Assembly (NCBI GenBank): GCA_002368735.1
Contig: DFEQ01000034.1
Location: forward strand, 1 to 22,730
DNA from: Christensenella sp. UBA3798
GTDB lineage: Bacteria; Bacillota; Clostridia; Christensenellales; CAG-1252
Length of the DNA: 22,730 nucleotides
Reading direction: 5' to 3'
In this document: positions 8,945 through 17,603 of the stretch, in pieces
Layout of the letters: every line of letters begins with the position of its first letter
Numbering within the stretch: position 1 is the first letter of the stretch
Notes under the pieces: generated by a model
Told to the model about the DNA's origin: nothing
Seen by the model: only the letters and a program-made list of their open reading frames with translations
Databases searched by the model: none
Translations under genes and position numbers: made by a program

Positions 8945-9919
8945 GCAAAAATCATCGGAGAGAATATCCCCAATATGCCTTGGGAGGAGCCCACGACGGA
9001 CGCTCCCGTGTGGAGATATTCACAAAACCCCATCATCAAACGGAGACCCATCGAGAACGTAACGCGCGTGTTTAACAGCGCCCTTGTCCCCTTCAATGGA
9101 GGTTTTGCGGGCGTCTTCCGCGCTGAGACCGACAACGGCATCCCTTACCTGTATTTCGGTAAGAGCGAGGACGGATTGAACTTCACCTTTTCCAAGGAGC
9201 GCATCGTCTTTCACACCAAGGATGGCGGCGAGTATAAGTTCGAATATGCATACGACCCCCGCGTCGTGAAGGTGGAGGATACCTATTACGTGATATGGTG
9301 CGACGGACAGTACGGCTCCCCCGTGCTAGCCCTCGGCAAAACGCAGGACTTCGAGCACTTCGAGTTTATCTCTCATCCCTTCCTCCCCTTTAACCGTAAC
9401 GGCGTCTTGTTCCCGAGGAAGATCAACGGCAAGTATTACCTTTTGTCCCGTCCCTCGGACAACGGACACACTCCCTTCGGCGATATCTATATCTCCGAGT
9501 CGCCCGACCTCGTCTATTGGGGCAATCATACCCGCCTTATGGAGCGTGGCTACGAGTGGTGGCAGGGCTTGAAGATCGGGGCAGGGTGCGCGCCCATCGA
9601 GACCGACGAAGGTTGGCTCCTCATCTATCATGGCGCGACCCAGACCTGCAACGGTTACGTATACAGCATGGGAGCGGCTCTCCTTGATAAGGACGACCCT
9701 CGCAAGGTCAAATATCGTTGCGGCAACTTCGTCCTGACTCCCGAAGCGGACTATGAGACCATCGGGTTCGTCCCCAACGTCACCTTCCCGTGCTGCGCCT
9801 TGGCAGACGCCGCCACGGGCCGCATTGCCATCTATTACGGCGCGGCTGACACCGTGGTAGGGCTTGCGTTCACCACGGTTGACAAAATCCTCGATTATAT
9901 TGTAAAATTCAAAAGATAA
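8942..9919 (+). CDS. GH130 beta-mannoside phosphorylase, GH130_2-like
   Basis: A 325-residue cytoplasmic enzyme without signal peptide. It closely resembles the mannoside phosphorylase group that includes UhgbMP and Ruminococcus albus RaMP2, as I recall those sequences. Such enzymes use phosphate to release alpha-mannose-1-phosphate from beta-1,4-mannooligosaccharides or Man-beta-1,4-GlcNAc. Seen: NPII near the N-terminus, RVFNSALVPF, AYDPRV with the expected proton donor Asp105, the block NRNGVLFPRKINGKY, SRPSDNGHTPFGD, KIGAG and YHG. Arg152, Arg170, Lys211 and His230 sit where the phosphate ligands of UhgbMP lie, so phosphorolysis rather than hydrolysis is expected. Length is normal for the family. 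It begins 52 bases after the giant lipoprotein gene. Acceptor preference (mannose, glucose or GlcNAc) cannot be read from the sequence. Confidence 0.93.
   Translation: MAKIIGENIPNMPWEEPTTDAPVWRYSQNPIIKRRPIENVTRVFNSALVPFNGGFAGVFRAETDNGIPYLYFGKSEDGLNFTFSKERIVFHTKDGGEYKFEYAYDPRVVKVEDTYYVIWCDGQYGSPVLALGKTQDFEHFEFISHPFLPFNRNGVLFPRKINGKYYLLSRPSDNGHTPFGDIYISESPDLVYWGNHTRLMERGYEWWQGLKIGAGCAPIETDEGWLLIYHGATQTCNGYVYSMGAALLDKDDPRKVKYRCGNFVLTPEADYETIGFVPNVTFPCCALADAATGRIAIYYGAADTVVGLAFTTVDKILDYIVKFKR
9879..9908 (+). promoter_or_regulatory. Candidate internal promoter ahead of the transporter genes
   Basis: A perfect TTGACA (9879-9884) and TAAAAT (9903-9908, five of six) are 18 bases apart, inside the last codons of the first GH130 gene. 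Transcription would start near 9915, about 80 bases before the permease ATG, and the leader would contain the hairpin at 9937-9950. The motif overlaps codons for Val-Asp-Lys, so a chance match is possible. Confidence 0.45.
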
Positions 9920-9936
9920 GCTTCTTTTGTTTTTTT

Positions 9937-9950
9937 CGGGTGGCGACCCG
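9937..9950 (+). other. Small hairpin in the leader of the permease gene
   Basis: CGGGT and ACCCG pair around GGCG. A run of T lies before rather than after the hairpin, so it is not a terminator for the + strand. It may protect or punctuate the messenger between the GH130 gene and the transporter genes. Confidence 0.35.
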
Positions 9951-9996
9951 TCAATACGCAGAAAAAGTCGTTCGACAGAACGGTTGGAAGGAAAAG

Positions 9997-10947
9997 ATGA
10001 ATAGGAAATTGATAATCAAAAGTAACAGTTCCCTCAACGACTTCGGCGCTAATGCGAAGAGGTCGAAGTACCTTATCTTGATGATCATCCCTGCGATCAT
10101 TTTTTACGTCGTCTTCTGTTATCTTCCGATGTACGGCATCTTGATCGCTTTCAAGGACTTCTATCCCAAGAAAGGTATCATCGGCAGCGCTTGGGCAGGC
10201 GGCAACGGACTGGCGAACTTCGAGAAGATATTTAAGGACCCCTATTTCTGGAAGGTTCTCCGCAATACCGTCGTCATCGGTGTGTCCAAGCTGCTCATCA
10301 GCTTCGTTGCGGCTATCCTCATCGCCTTGCTCATCAACGAGATACGCTTGATAGCTTTCAAAAAGACCTTTCAGACCATCGTCACCTTCCCGCACTTCTT
10401 GTCGTGGGTCATCGTGGCGGGCCTCGTCTTTAACATCTTCGGTATCAGCGGTATCATCAATAAAGCGCTCCAGCTCAGCGGGAAGGAGCCGATGACGGTC
10501 ATCTACGACGAAGGCTTCTTTATCCCCTTGCTCTTCGGCACCGACGTGTGGAAGGAGGCAGGGTGGAGCAGTATCATCTATCTTGCCACCATGGCGGGCA
10601 TCTCCCCCGAGCTGTACGAAGCGGCGGATATCGACGGCGCTACCCGCCTTCAAAAGATATGGAATATCACTCTCCCCGCCATCAAGCCTACGGCTATTCT
10701 TCTTTTGATACTTTCGGTCGGCGGCATCCTTTCGGCGGGTTTCGACCAAATATTCAACCTATATAACCCGGGCGTGTATGAGGTAGCGGATATCCTTGAT
10801 ACCTACATATACAGGTACACGATAGGCACGGGACAGCGGCCGGGCGAGGGCGCCGCTATCGGCTTATTCAAATCGGTCGTTTCCTTTATTCTCGTTATTT
10901 TGGTGGATAGGATCGCCAAATGGAGCGGTGAGAGAGGTATCATATGA
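9997..10947 (+). CDS. lplB: CUT1-family sugar ABC transporter permease, LplB type
   Basis: A 316-residue inner-membrane permease. The start at 9997 is chosen over a GTG at 9940 because GGAAGGAAAAG lies immediately upstream and the protein then begins like other LplB proteins. About six membrane helices are visible. The first loop has the family hallmark YLPMYGILIAFKDF (42-55) and an insertion ending near KDPYFWKVLRNT. The EAA loop that docks the ATPase is YEAADIDGATRLQKIW...LPAIKP (207-231). LplB/YtcP systems import oligosaccharides with a separate lipoprotein and usually a shared MsmX-like ATPase. Its stop overlaps the next permease's start by four bases, so the two are translationally coupled and form the channel heterodimer. 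Confidence 0.93.
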   Translation: MNRKLIIKSNSSLNDFGANAKRSKYLILMIIPAIIFYVVFCYLPMYGILIAFKDFYPKKGIIGSAWAGGNGLANFEKIFKDPYFWKVLRNTVVIGVSKLLISFVAAILIALLINEIRLIAFKKTFQTIVTFPHFLSWVIVAGLVFNIFGISGIINKALQLSGKEPMTVIYDEGFFIPLLFGTDVWKEAGWSSIIYLATMAGISPELYEAADIDGATRLQKIWNITLPAIKPTAILLLILSVGGILSAGFDQIFNLYNPGVYEVADILDTYIYRYTIGTGQRPGEGAAIGLFKSVVSFILVILVDRIAKWSGERGII

Positions 10948-11852
10948 GAAAGTTTGCGGATATCAAGTATTTACCACTTCGCCCCAAGGGCTCTACCTTT
11001 GATAAGCGCGTCACTACGATGGACTGGGTGATCTTCGCATTCCTATTTATATACGGGCTCATCATCATCTATCCTTTCTACAATGCGCTCCTCGTTTCCA
11101 TCTCACCCGACAGCGTGTATAACGAAACGCCTTTCCTCATTTTCCCCAAGGAAGTCACTTGGAGCAACTATCACACCGTTTTCACAAGCGATAAGCTGTG
11201 GTCGGGTCTTAAGGTGACCTTGGTGCTCCTCTTTGTGGGTACGGCGTATCAATTGTTCTTTACGGTCATCACGGGTTACGCGCTTTCGCGCGGAAAGTGG
11301 CTCGGCAAGAACCTCGTTATGAATATGATCCTCATCACGATGTTCTTCGGGGGCGGTCTTATCCCGTATATGAACCTCATCAGCAAGCTCGGCTTGTACG
11401 ACAAATTCCTCGTCATGATCATCCCAGGCGCGATAGATACCTACAATATGCTGCTTATGCGAAACTATTTCGCCACCTTGCCGCCCGACCTCGAAGAGTC
11501 GGCGAAGATAGACGGCGCCAACGACCTTCAGATATTCGTCAAGGTTTATCTGCCGATGTCGCTGCCTATGCTCGCCACGATCGGCCTCTTCTTTGCGGTC
11601 GGTAACTGGAACAGCTGGTACAACGCGATGCTCTTTATCAAGAATCCCGAGTACAAGCCCCTGCAGCTCGTCTTGCAGGAGATGATCGTCGAGGGTTCGT
11701 CCAACGTGGAGAGGGTGTCGCAGACGCAGACTATCAGCGAAGGCTTTAAGATGGCAAGCGTCTTCTTCACCATTGTGCCGATGATGATGTTTTATCCCTT
11801 CTTACAGAAGTTCTTTGTTAAGGGCTTGGTAGTGGGTGCAATAAAAGGTTAA
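10944..11852 (+). CDS. ytcP: CUT1-family sugar ABC transporter permease, YtcP type
   Basis: A 302-residue permease, partner of LplB. Six hydrophobic segments are visible, the first at 27-48. The family signs are PFYNALLVSIS (44-54), the loop with FPKEVTWSNY, GYALSRGKW after the second or third helix, and the EAA loop LEESAKIDGANDLQIFVKVYLP (183-204). The C-terminus FVKGLVVGAIKG is typical of this group. It starts at an ATGA overlap with the upstream permease and is followed after 16 bases by the binding-protein gene, the usual permease-permease-binding protein order of LplBCA-like systems. Confidence 0.93.
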   Translation: MRKFADIKYLPLRPKGSTFDKRVTTMDWVIFAFLFIYGLIIIYPFYNALLVSISPDSVYNETPFLIFPKEVTWSNYHTVFTSDKLWSGLKVTLVLLFVGTAYQLFFTVITGYALSRGKWLGKNLVMNMILITMFFGGGLIPYMNLISKLGLYDKFLVMIIPGAIDTYNMLLMRNYFATLPPDLEESAKIDGANDLQIFVKVYLPMSLPMLATIGLFFAVGNWNSWYNAMLFIKNPEYKPLQLVLQEMIVEGSSNVERVSQTQTISEGFKMASVFFTIVPMMMFYPFLQKFFVKGLVVGAIKG

Positions 11853-11868
11853 TTATAGGGAGGTAAAT

Positions 11869-13449
11869 ATGAAAAAAGTTTTAGTGATCTTACTCACGCT
11901 CGCGCTCCTCGGCGGCTGCATCGCCGGTTTTGCAGGATGCGGAGGCAGTCAGGATGAAAGCGTCATCACCATCCGCAACCTGTACTTTGAAGATTGGAGC
12001 GCGGAGCAGGGCGATTCCGTGACAAGATTCATTGAGGAGAAGTTCGGCGTATCCCTGAAGACGGCGACCTACAGCTTCGAGCAGTGGTCGGCGCAGGTCA
12101 ACAGCGACGTTCTCGGCAATCAGCTCCCCGACGTCTTCCAAGCGAACGTGACGAGCTATAACCTCAATACGACCTATCTCTACTGGGCGGAAGGTCTCAA
12201 CGTCAAGCCGCTTCCCGACGATATGTCCAAGTGGCCCAATCTCAAGAAGATGATTGATTCCACGAGAGATATCGAGTACCTGAAGTATAACGGCAAGTAT
12301 TACGGCATCCCCGTGGCGAGAAATAAAAATCGCGCGAGCGAACTCTCCTTTGCTCCCTTTACCTATATGTATCGTCGCGACGTGGCAAAAGAGCTCGGCG
12401 TGTACCAAGAGGGCGACGTCTACACTTGGGAACAGTTCAATACGCTCCTCAACGCGTTTAAGGGCAAGTTTGCAAATAGCACCGGTTATGCTCTCGGCGA
12501 CGCCGAGTGGGGGTATCCCTCTGTCTTGAATTTCTACAAGACCGCACCTCACTGCTTCGCGGAGCTTTCGGACGGGCAGATCGACAACAACTACTACACG
12601 ACGGAGTATCAGACCGGTCTCGAATACGCTAAGGGGCTCGTCGGCAACTCCATCTACTATCAAGGACAGCTCCAGGCGGCAGGCAAGGAGAACCTCGTCA
12701 AGAAGGAGTATACCTCCAAGAGGCTGGGCATCTTCTACGAGAACCTCTCGATGCAGAATTACGTGCAGATCCGCGACGAATTCACCAAGAACGGCGTTGC
12801 GGCGGATAAACTCGACGACTATACCGCTATCATGCGCGTGATGGGTCCCGACGGCAAATATGCGCTCGAAGGGCAGGAGGACTGGTTCTCCATGACCTTC
12901 TTCAACTACGACATCTCGGACGAAAAGATGGAGAAGATACTCGATATCATGGATTGGCTTCTCTCCCCCGAAGGTACGATGACCGCCATCTACGGTATCG
13001 AGGGCGTGGACTACGAGATGGTGAATGGTGAGCCCAACCTCCTCAGCAGCGACCTTTGGGAAAAGAATAATAAAGGCGAGTACATCAGCTCCCCCAACGG
13101 TGCCAGATATCTTCGTTATATGGTGACCCTCGGTCACGACATCATCGACCGCGATCCCTTGGTCAAGCAGTCCAAGAGCAAGAGGGACGCCTACAATATC
13201 CTGACCGCGTGGGAAAACGAGATGTCCACGGCGCTCAAAAACGGCAAACTCAAGGTGCTCTTTGAAAATTCTAAGGTCAAGTGGATGCAGACTTCCAATA
13301 AGCTCGATAACGCCGGCAAGCTGCTTGACGCTGCGAATACCATGGTCCTCAACTATACCTTCGGCAAGAAGACCTTTGCAGAATACACCGAAGCAATGAA
13401 CTCTTCTACCTGGAAGAGCGTGATTGACGAAATTAACGCTAATAAATAA
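11869..13449 (+). CDS. Extracellular sugar-binding lipoprotein of the LplB/YtcP transporter
   Basis: A 526-residue solute-binding protein of the LplA/YtcQ size class, longer than the roughly 420 residues of simpler sugar-binding proteins. The N-terminus is MKK, a hydrophobic core and two possible lipobox cysteines, LGGC17 and FAGC24; C24 followed by Gly-Gly-Ser is preferred. The mature part begins with the strand VITIRNLYF. It contains LPDVFQANV, GKYYGIPVARN and YMYRRDVAKELGV with Trp-Glu nearby, all usual for the family. A very good site, AGGGAGG, lies six to seven bases before the ATG. It delivers an oligosaccharide to the two permeases directly upstream. The ligand is inferred from neighbours to be a beta-mannoside; nothing in the sequence proves this. 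Confidence 0.92.
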   Translation: MKKVLVILLTLALLGGCIAGFAGCGGSQDESVITIRNLYFEDWSAEQGDSVTRFIEEKFGVSLKTATYSFEQWSAQVNSDVLGNQLPDVFQANVTSYNLNTTYLYWAEGLNVKPLPDDMSKWPNLKKMIDSTRDIEYLKYNGKYYGIPVARNKNRASELSFAPFTYMYRRDVAKELGVYQEGDVYTWEQFNTLLNAFKGKFANSTGYALGDAEWGYPSVLNFYKTAPHCFAELSDGQIDNNYYTTEYQTGLEYAKGLVGNSIYYQGQLQAAGKENLVKKEYTSKRLGIFYENLSMQNYVQIRDEFTKNGVAADKLDDYTAIMRVMGPDGKYALEGQEDWFSMTFFNYDISDEKMEKILDIMDWLLSPEGTMTAIYGIEGVDYEMVNGEPNLLSSDLWEKNNKGEYISSPNGARYLRYMVTLGHDIIDRDPLVKQSKSKRDAYNILTAWENEMSTALKNGKLKVLFENSKVKWMQTSNKLDNAGKLLDAANTMVLNYTFGKKTFAEYTEAMNSSTWKSVIDEINANK

Positions 13450-13460
13450 TAAGGAAATAT

Positions 13461-14972
13461 ATGAAGAAAATCATAGCAATTATCCTATTGCTCATACTCG
13501 TATGCACCTTCGCCTTTGCTTGTAAGCAGGACGAAGTGCACGTTTCGCTCCGTTTTGGGTCGTCGGACGTTATATCCGACGCCTTTGACGGGCTCGGCGT
13601 GGAGTGGGGTACCTACGAGGATACCAATAAGATGGTCAAAGGATCGTGGTCGCGCGTTCTGACGGCGGTGGAAAAACTGAATCCCTCGCTGGTGCGCTGT
13701 ATGACTAACCTCGATTGGTTCGTCACCGATTTTGAGGACTACGGCACGATGGACCTTTCGGACGATACTTGGAACTATAATTTCAATAATAAGCAGATGG
13801 TCAATGCGGCAAACGTACTTGATTACTGCCAAGCCAAGGGCATCAAGGTAGCATTCGGCGTATGGAACGTCATCGGCAATGCCGACCCCGACAAGGATAT
13901 CTACGGCATGATCGAGGGCGACGTTACCGCCGACCCGCGCTGGGCAAAGATGTGCGCCGACCTCATGGAATACCTCGTTAAGATCAAGGGATACACCTGC
14001 ATCCAATGGTTCGTCAATACCAACGAGCCCAACGTCATAGGCTCCAGAGGAACCTCCAAAAATGCCTATAACACGGAAGAAAAGTGGATACAGGGCGTAA
14101 AGAACGTTAGGGCGGCTCTGGACGGCGTGGGGCTCCAAGACCTCTCTATCGTCGGCGGCGACACCACCACTCTCGTAGCGTCTAAGACCTATCTGGTGAA
14201 AGCGGCGGACGCAGTTTCCGATATCCTCGATAACTACGGCGTGCACCTCTACGTCAACAATAGCTCCATTGACTCGGGAGATTACGAGAATTCCGTCCGC
14301 GACCTCTACTTTGAAGTGCAAAAGCACGACGATGCGCTCGGTACTTCCAAGCAGATGTTTATCTGGGAAGCGGGGCTTCTTTCGGGTAAAAAGCAGGAGA
14401 CCGACTGTAACGAGCTCATTATGACCTACGGTTACGGCTTGCGTATGGCGGATTATACCATCCAAAGCATCAACGCGGGCATCAACGGTATCGTCTATTG
14501 GGACCTCGATGACGCGATGCACTTTATGTATACCGAGACGGGCACCAACGCCAAGGAGTGGGGTATGTTCTCCACCCTTGCCACTGCGGAGATAGGTAAA
14601 CAGGAGTATCGTCCCTGGTATCATTCCTCCGTCCTACTTACCAACGTCCTTCGTCCCGGCAACGTCATCTACGGCGCCAGCCATCTGCCCGGCGGCGTGC
14701 GCGCCCTTGCCACGGTCAACGCCGACCGCACCGCAGGAGGCGTCGTGGTGGTCAACAATTCCAAGACCAAGATCTCGCAAGACCTCATTCTTGACGAAGC
14801 CATAAAGACAGAGGGCAAACTCTACGTCTATCTGTATAGCGAAAACACCCTCAAGCTGGATGAGAACGGCTTTGTCACTCCCAACTACATTTTGGACGGC
14901 AGTTTAAACGAAAAGGTAACGATGGAGATCCCTGCCAATACAATGATGGTCGTTTCGACCGAGAGGATATAG
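13461..14972 (+). CDS. Clan GH-A glycoside hydrolase-like lipoprotein, family uncertain (GH39/GH30/GH5-like)
   Basis: A 503-residue exported protein with a signal ending AFAC21, a slightly unusual lipobox, so probably a lipoprotein. The (beta/alpha)8 barrel of a retaining clan GH-A enzyme can be traced: LGVEWGTYED (45-54); LVRCM (77-81) on an early strand; FVNTNEPN (184-191) with the likely acid/base Glu189; GVHLYVN (260-266); MFIWEAG (299-305) with the likely nucleophile Glu303; and IVYWDLDD (344-351) on the last strand. The order NEPN, HLY, WEAG and YWD resembles GH39 most but is not convincing enough to assign. From about residue 390 a small beta-sandwich domain follows, as in GH30/GH39. 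Inferred role: cleaving glycan at the cell surface for the adjacent transporter. It could be a mannanase, mannosidase or another activity. A ribosome binding site AAGGA precedes the start. Confidence 0.75.
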   Translation: MKKIIAIILLLILVCTFAFACKQDEVHVSLRFGSSDVISDAFDGLGVEWGTYEDTNKMVKGSWSRVLTAVEKLNPSLVRCMTNLDWFVTDFEDYGTMDLSDDTWNYNFNNKQMVNAANVLDYCQAKGIKVAFGVWNVIGNADPDKDIYGMIEGDVTADPRWAKMCADLMEYLVKIKGYTCIQWFVNTNEPNVIGSRGTSKNAYNTEEKWIQGVKNVRAALDGVGLQDLSIVGGDTTTLVASKTYLVKAADAVSDILDNYGVHLYVNNSSIDSGDYENSVRDLYFEVQKHDDALGTSKQMFIWEAGLLSGKKQETDCNELIMTYGYGLRMADYTIQSINAGINGIVYWDLDDAMHFMYTETGTNAKEWGMFSTLATAEIGKQEYRPWYHSSVLLTNVLRPGNVIYGASHLPGGVRALATVNADRTAGGVVVVNNSKTKISQDLILDEAIKTEGKLYVYLYSENTLKLDENGFVTPNYILDGSLNEKVTMEIPANTMMVVSTERI

Positions 14973-14975
14973 CCT

Positions 14976-17579
14976 ATGAAGAAAGCGATCGTTATTTGTT
15001 TGATAGTTTTGCTTGCATTCGGTGGCGGCTTACTCGTGTACGGCGCCATCGCGGACGCTTCCGTTGATACGGTAACCATAGCTTTGGAAGGGCAGAAGGG
15101 CGCCATCGGCTCCTTCAGTGCTCAAACACCCGCTAACGGCGTGGTCATTGCGGAGATCCCCGCATTCACCTGGACGGCGGCAACCAAGGCGGATAGCTAC
15201 ACCCTTGAGATAGCTTCGGATGAGAACTTTGATATAGCGGACGAATACTATATCGTCAAGTCGGGCATCGTGGATACTAAGTATAATCTGAACGCCGATT
15301 TGAAGAAGGACCGCAATTATTACTGGCGCGTTACCGCCAAAAACTCCGATCACACCCAAGTGATAGACGGCGAGTACATGACCTTCCGTTATCAGGCGAC
15401 ACTTTCCGTAGAGATGAAACTCGCCCTCGGCTATGCCGACGAGTGGAAAGTGCACGAAGTGGGCTCAAAGGCGACGGTGAGTCTGGACCATAATGCCTTC
15501 TTCCGCGGTATATCGGAGGAGAAGGATTCCCTCCGCATTTCCTTCGACAGTGAGGACACCCAGCGCGGACCCGAATACGTGGAGTCCAACGGCTGGATCG
15601 TCGTGACGCGCAGTTTGGAGACCGAGTTCTACGGCTTGGACGCATTCTACTTCAATTTCTACTACTCCGGCAACGATGCGCGCGCATTTTTCCGCGTTAT
15701 CGATGAGGACAACGAGTATTGGTACGCGCCTATCCAACTGGCTAGCGGCGCACGTCAGACCATCATCATCCCCCTCGAAGACTTCACCCTGCGTACCAAG
15801 GGTACGCCCGTGATGAACGAGAAGTTCGACTATCAGTATTTGAAGAGCATGGAGCTCGTCTTTGAGCGAGTAGACGGAGACGGCGTGGCGTATTTCAGCG
15901 ACCTTCGCGCCATCAGGCTGGATAACTACGGCGATAGGTTCGTGGAGAACTTCGATTTCCGTGATTTCACGGGCAAGTTCGTCAGCGACAGCGCCTATTT
16001 TACCTTTGGCACCCAAGTTAGTGAGACGGGTGAAGCCTTCACTTATTCCTTCATAAAGGACGACGGCGTTGACGCTTCCCTGAAAGGCTTCGGCTTCGTC
16101 AAGATCCCTGTCGGCAGGATATTGAGGACGAGCGACGCCTTCTCTTTCCACGTGGACCTCAGCGGCATTGCCACCACGAACTTCAACTATCTCATCCGCG
16201 TCATCGAGGAGGACGATGACGTTTGGGTCTTTAAAATGCCTGCCTCCGATATCCCCGCAGACGGCAATATGCTCGTTCCCTATGCGGCATTCACGCTTTC
16301 GGAATTCAAGGGAGACGGCATTCGTCAGTTTTATTACGTCAAGCAGCTCCAGTTCGGTCTGAATGGTTGCTATTACAACGGCGCTATCACCGTCGACCAT
16401 CTGTCGGTCGTCTCGCTTTCCGCGATAAAAGAGGACCTCTATAAGACCGAGGTGACGGAGAGCGGCATTATCGAGGACTTCGAGAACTACGATAACAGCG
16501 TGGCGGTGTATTACAAGTGGGCGGCTTCCACCTCCAATAAGGACGAGGCGATCGACCTCTATACCGATACCGCGCTCGGCGCCAATAATACGGCGGCAAT
16601 GTTCTATTACAAGACCGATCTTCCCGATGCGGAATACTATATCGGCTTTGCCGACTCGGTCAGCGGATACAACGCTATCGAGGTCCACATAAAGGACGTG
16701 CCCGTAGGCACTGCAAGGGCGACGATGACGGTCTATCTGCACGGCGGTCCCAGCGAGCTCTATACCTATTCCATCTCGCGTATCGAGAAGGACTGGACGA
16801 GCTACGTCATCCCGCTCGGACTTTTTGAGCTCACAGAGGATTCCTTCGGCTCGAGTCATATTTCTTGCGATAATATCAGCGGCATAACCATCGCGTTCAG
16901 GTCTTTTTATCTGTTGCCCAAGTACGATTCGGGCAGCTACGCTTGCGTTGATAACGTTCGTTTCACTACGACGACATCTTCGTCCTATACCAAGAAGACC
17001 ATCTCGGGCAAGATCAAGCAGTCTACGACCAATTCGAACATCGCGATGATCAGCGACTTTGATTCGGATGAAACTTTCGTCTATTGGGCGATAAAGCAGA
17101 ACGCCGTCGAGGCAAGCAGTTTTGCGCCGAACAGCGCCGCCGAGATCGTGGAAGAGAGCGCATCGGGCGAAGGCAGGTCTTTGAAACTCACATATAAGTC
17201 CAAGATGACCGCCCCTTACTATACCGATATCGTGGTGGATAGTAGCGTCAAGGCAAAAGGGTTGACGTTGCTCATCAAGGGCGACGGCAAGACTCCTTAC
17301 GTGGAGGTCATTTTGTACATCAATTCCACGCCGTATCTCACGAGGATAGACATTGTGGACGGATGGAACTACTATAAGATCGGCTTCTCGAACTTCCTCA
17401 ATAAGTCGGATAGTTCGACGCCGCTCGACCAAAGCGCTCGTGCGCAGATCAACCAAGTGGCGTTGTTCATCAAAAACGATGAAGGTAACTATATTCCCAG
17501 CAGTATCAATTTGGACGAGATCTACTTTGATAATTCGATCTCGTTGAATACAAAGAGCGTAACTCCTTACGCAGCATAA
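14976..17579 (+). CDS. Secreted Fn3 plus four galactose-binding-like-module protein without catalytic domain
   Basis: An 867-residue protein I cannot name. It has a long N-terminal hydrophobic stretch (3-25) and no lipobox cysteine, so it is either released or held by an uncleaved N-terminal helix. An Fn3-like domain follows (52-140; PAFTWTAATKADSYTLEIA...YYWRVTA). Four beta-sandwich modules come next, at about 142-316, 320-480, 497-664 and 688-853. They end in a recurring strand of hydrophobics around Asp: YFSDLRAI, TVDHLSVV, CVDNVRFT, NLDEIYFD. This ending is common in carbohydrate-binding modules of the CBM11/CBM4-9 kind and also closes the modules of the giant lipoprotein. No acid-pair catalytic motif was seen. 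It starts three bases after the preceding stop with GAGAGG inside that gene. Inferred role: a second glycan-binding component of the surface machinery. Confidence 0.75.
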   Translation: MKKAIVICLIVLLAFGGGLLVYGAIADASVDTVTIALEGQKGAIGSFSAQTPANGVVIAEIPAFTWTAATKADSYTLEIASDENFDIADEYYIVKSGIVDTKYNLNADLKKDRNYYWRVTAKNSDHTQVIDGEYMTFRYQATLSVEMKLALGYADEWKVHEVGSKATVSLDHNAFFRGISEEKDSLRISFDSEDTQRGPEYVESNGWIVVTRSLETEFYGLDAFYFNFYYSGNDARAFFRVIDEDNEYWYAPIQLASGARQTIIIPLEDFTLRTKGTPVMNEKFDYQYLKSMELVFERVDGDGVAYFSDLRAIRLDNYGDRFVENFDFRDFTGKFVSDSAYFTFGTQVSETGEAFTYSFIKDDGVDASLKGFGFVKIPVGRILRTSDAFSFHVDLSGIATTNFNYLIRVIEEDDDVWVFKMPASDIPADGNMLVPYAAFTLSEFKGDGIRQFYYVKQLQFGLNGCYYNGAITVDHLSVVSLSAIKEDLYKTEVTESGIIEDFENYDNSVAVYYKWAASTSNKDEAIDLYTDTALGANNTAAMFYYKTDLPDAEYYIGFADSVSGYNAIEVHIKDVPVGTARATMTVYLHGGPSELYTYSISRIEKDWTSYVIPLGLFELTEDSFGSSHISCDNISGITIAFRSFYLLPKYDSGSYACVDNVRFTTTTSSSYTKKTISGKIKQSTTNSNIAMISDFDSDETFVYWAIKQNAVEASSFAPNSAAEIVEESASGEGRSLKLTYKSKMTAPYYTDIVVDSSVKAKGLTLLIKGDGKTPYVEVILYINSTPYLTRIDIVDGWNYYKIGFSNFLNKSDSSTPLDQSARAQINQVALFIKNDEGNYIPSSINLDEIYFDNSISLNTKSVTPYAA

Positions 17580-17603
17580 ACTACAAAGGCGGACAAAACT
17601 ATG
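17578..17603 (+). promoter_or_regulatory. Translation leader of the second GH130 gene, similar to that of the first
   Basis: AAACTACAAA, GG, CGGACA and AAACTATG occur in the same order as in the leader at 8913-8944, six bases shorter. It overlaps the stop codon of the upstream gene. The following SGNH gene also starts from GGGGAAACTATG. Confidence 0.5.

Noticed and set aside
9921..9950. T-run and hairpin after the first GH130 gene as a terminator
   Set aside because: The T-run precedes the hairpin on the + strand, and on the minus strand the hairpin is followed by A residues, so neither strand has terminator order.
9940..9996. GTG start giving a longer LplB permease
   Set aside because: GTG at 9940 lacks a ribosome site and lies in a hairpin. 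The ATG at 9997 has GGAAGG at proper distance and matches the family start.
11890..13137. Minus-strand open frame of 415 codons opposite the sugar-binding protein gene
   Set aside because: The + strand gene is a clear solute-binding lipoprotein; the antisense frame shows no family features.
15465..17456. Minus-strand open frame of 663 codons opposite the CBM-like protein gene
   Set aside because: Same cause as the other long antisense frame. The + strand product has a signal sequence, a ribosome site and ordered domains; the antisense product has none.
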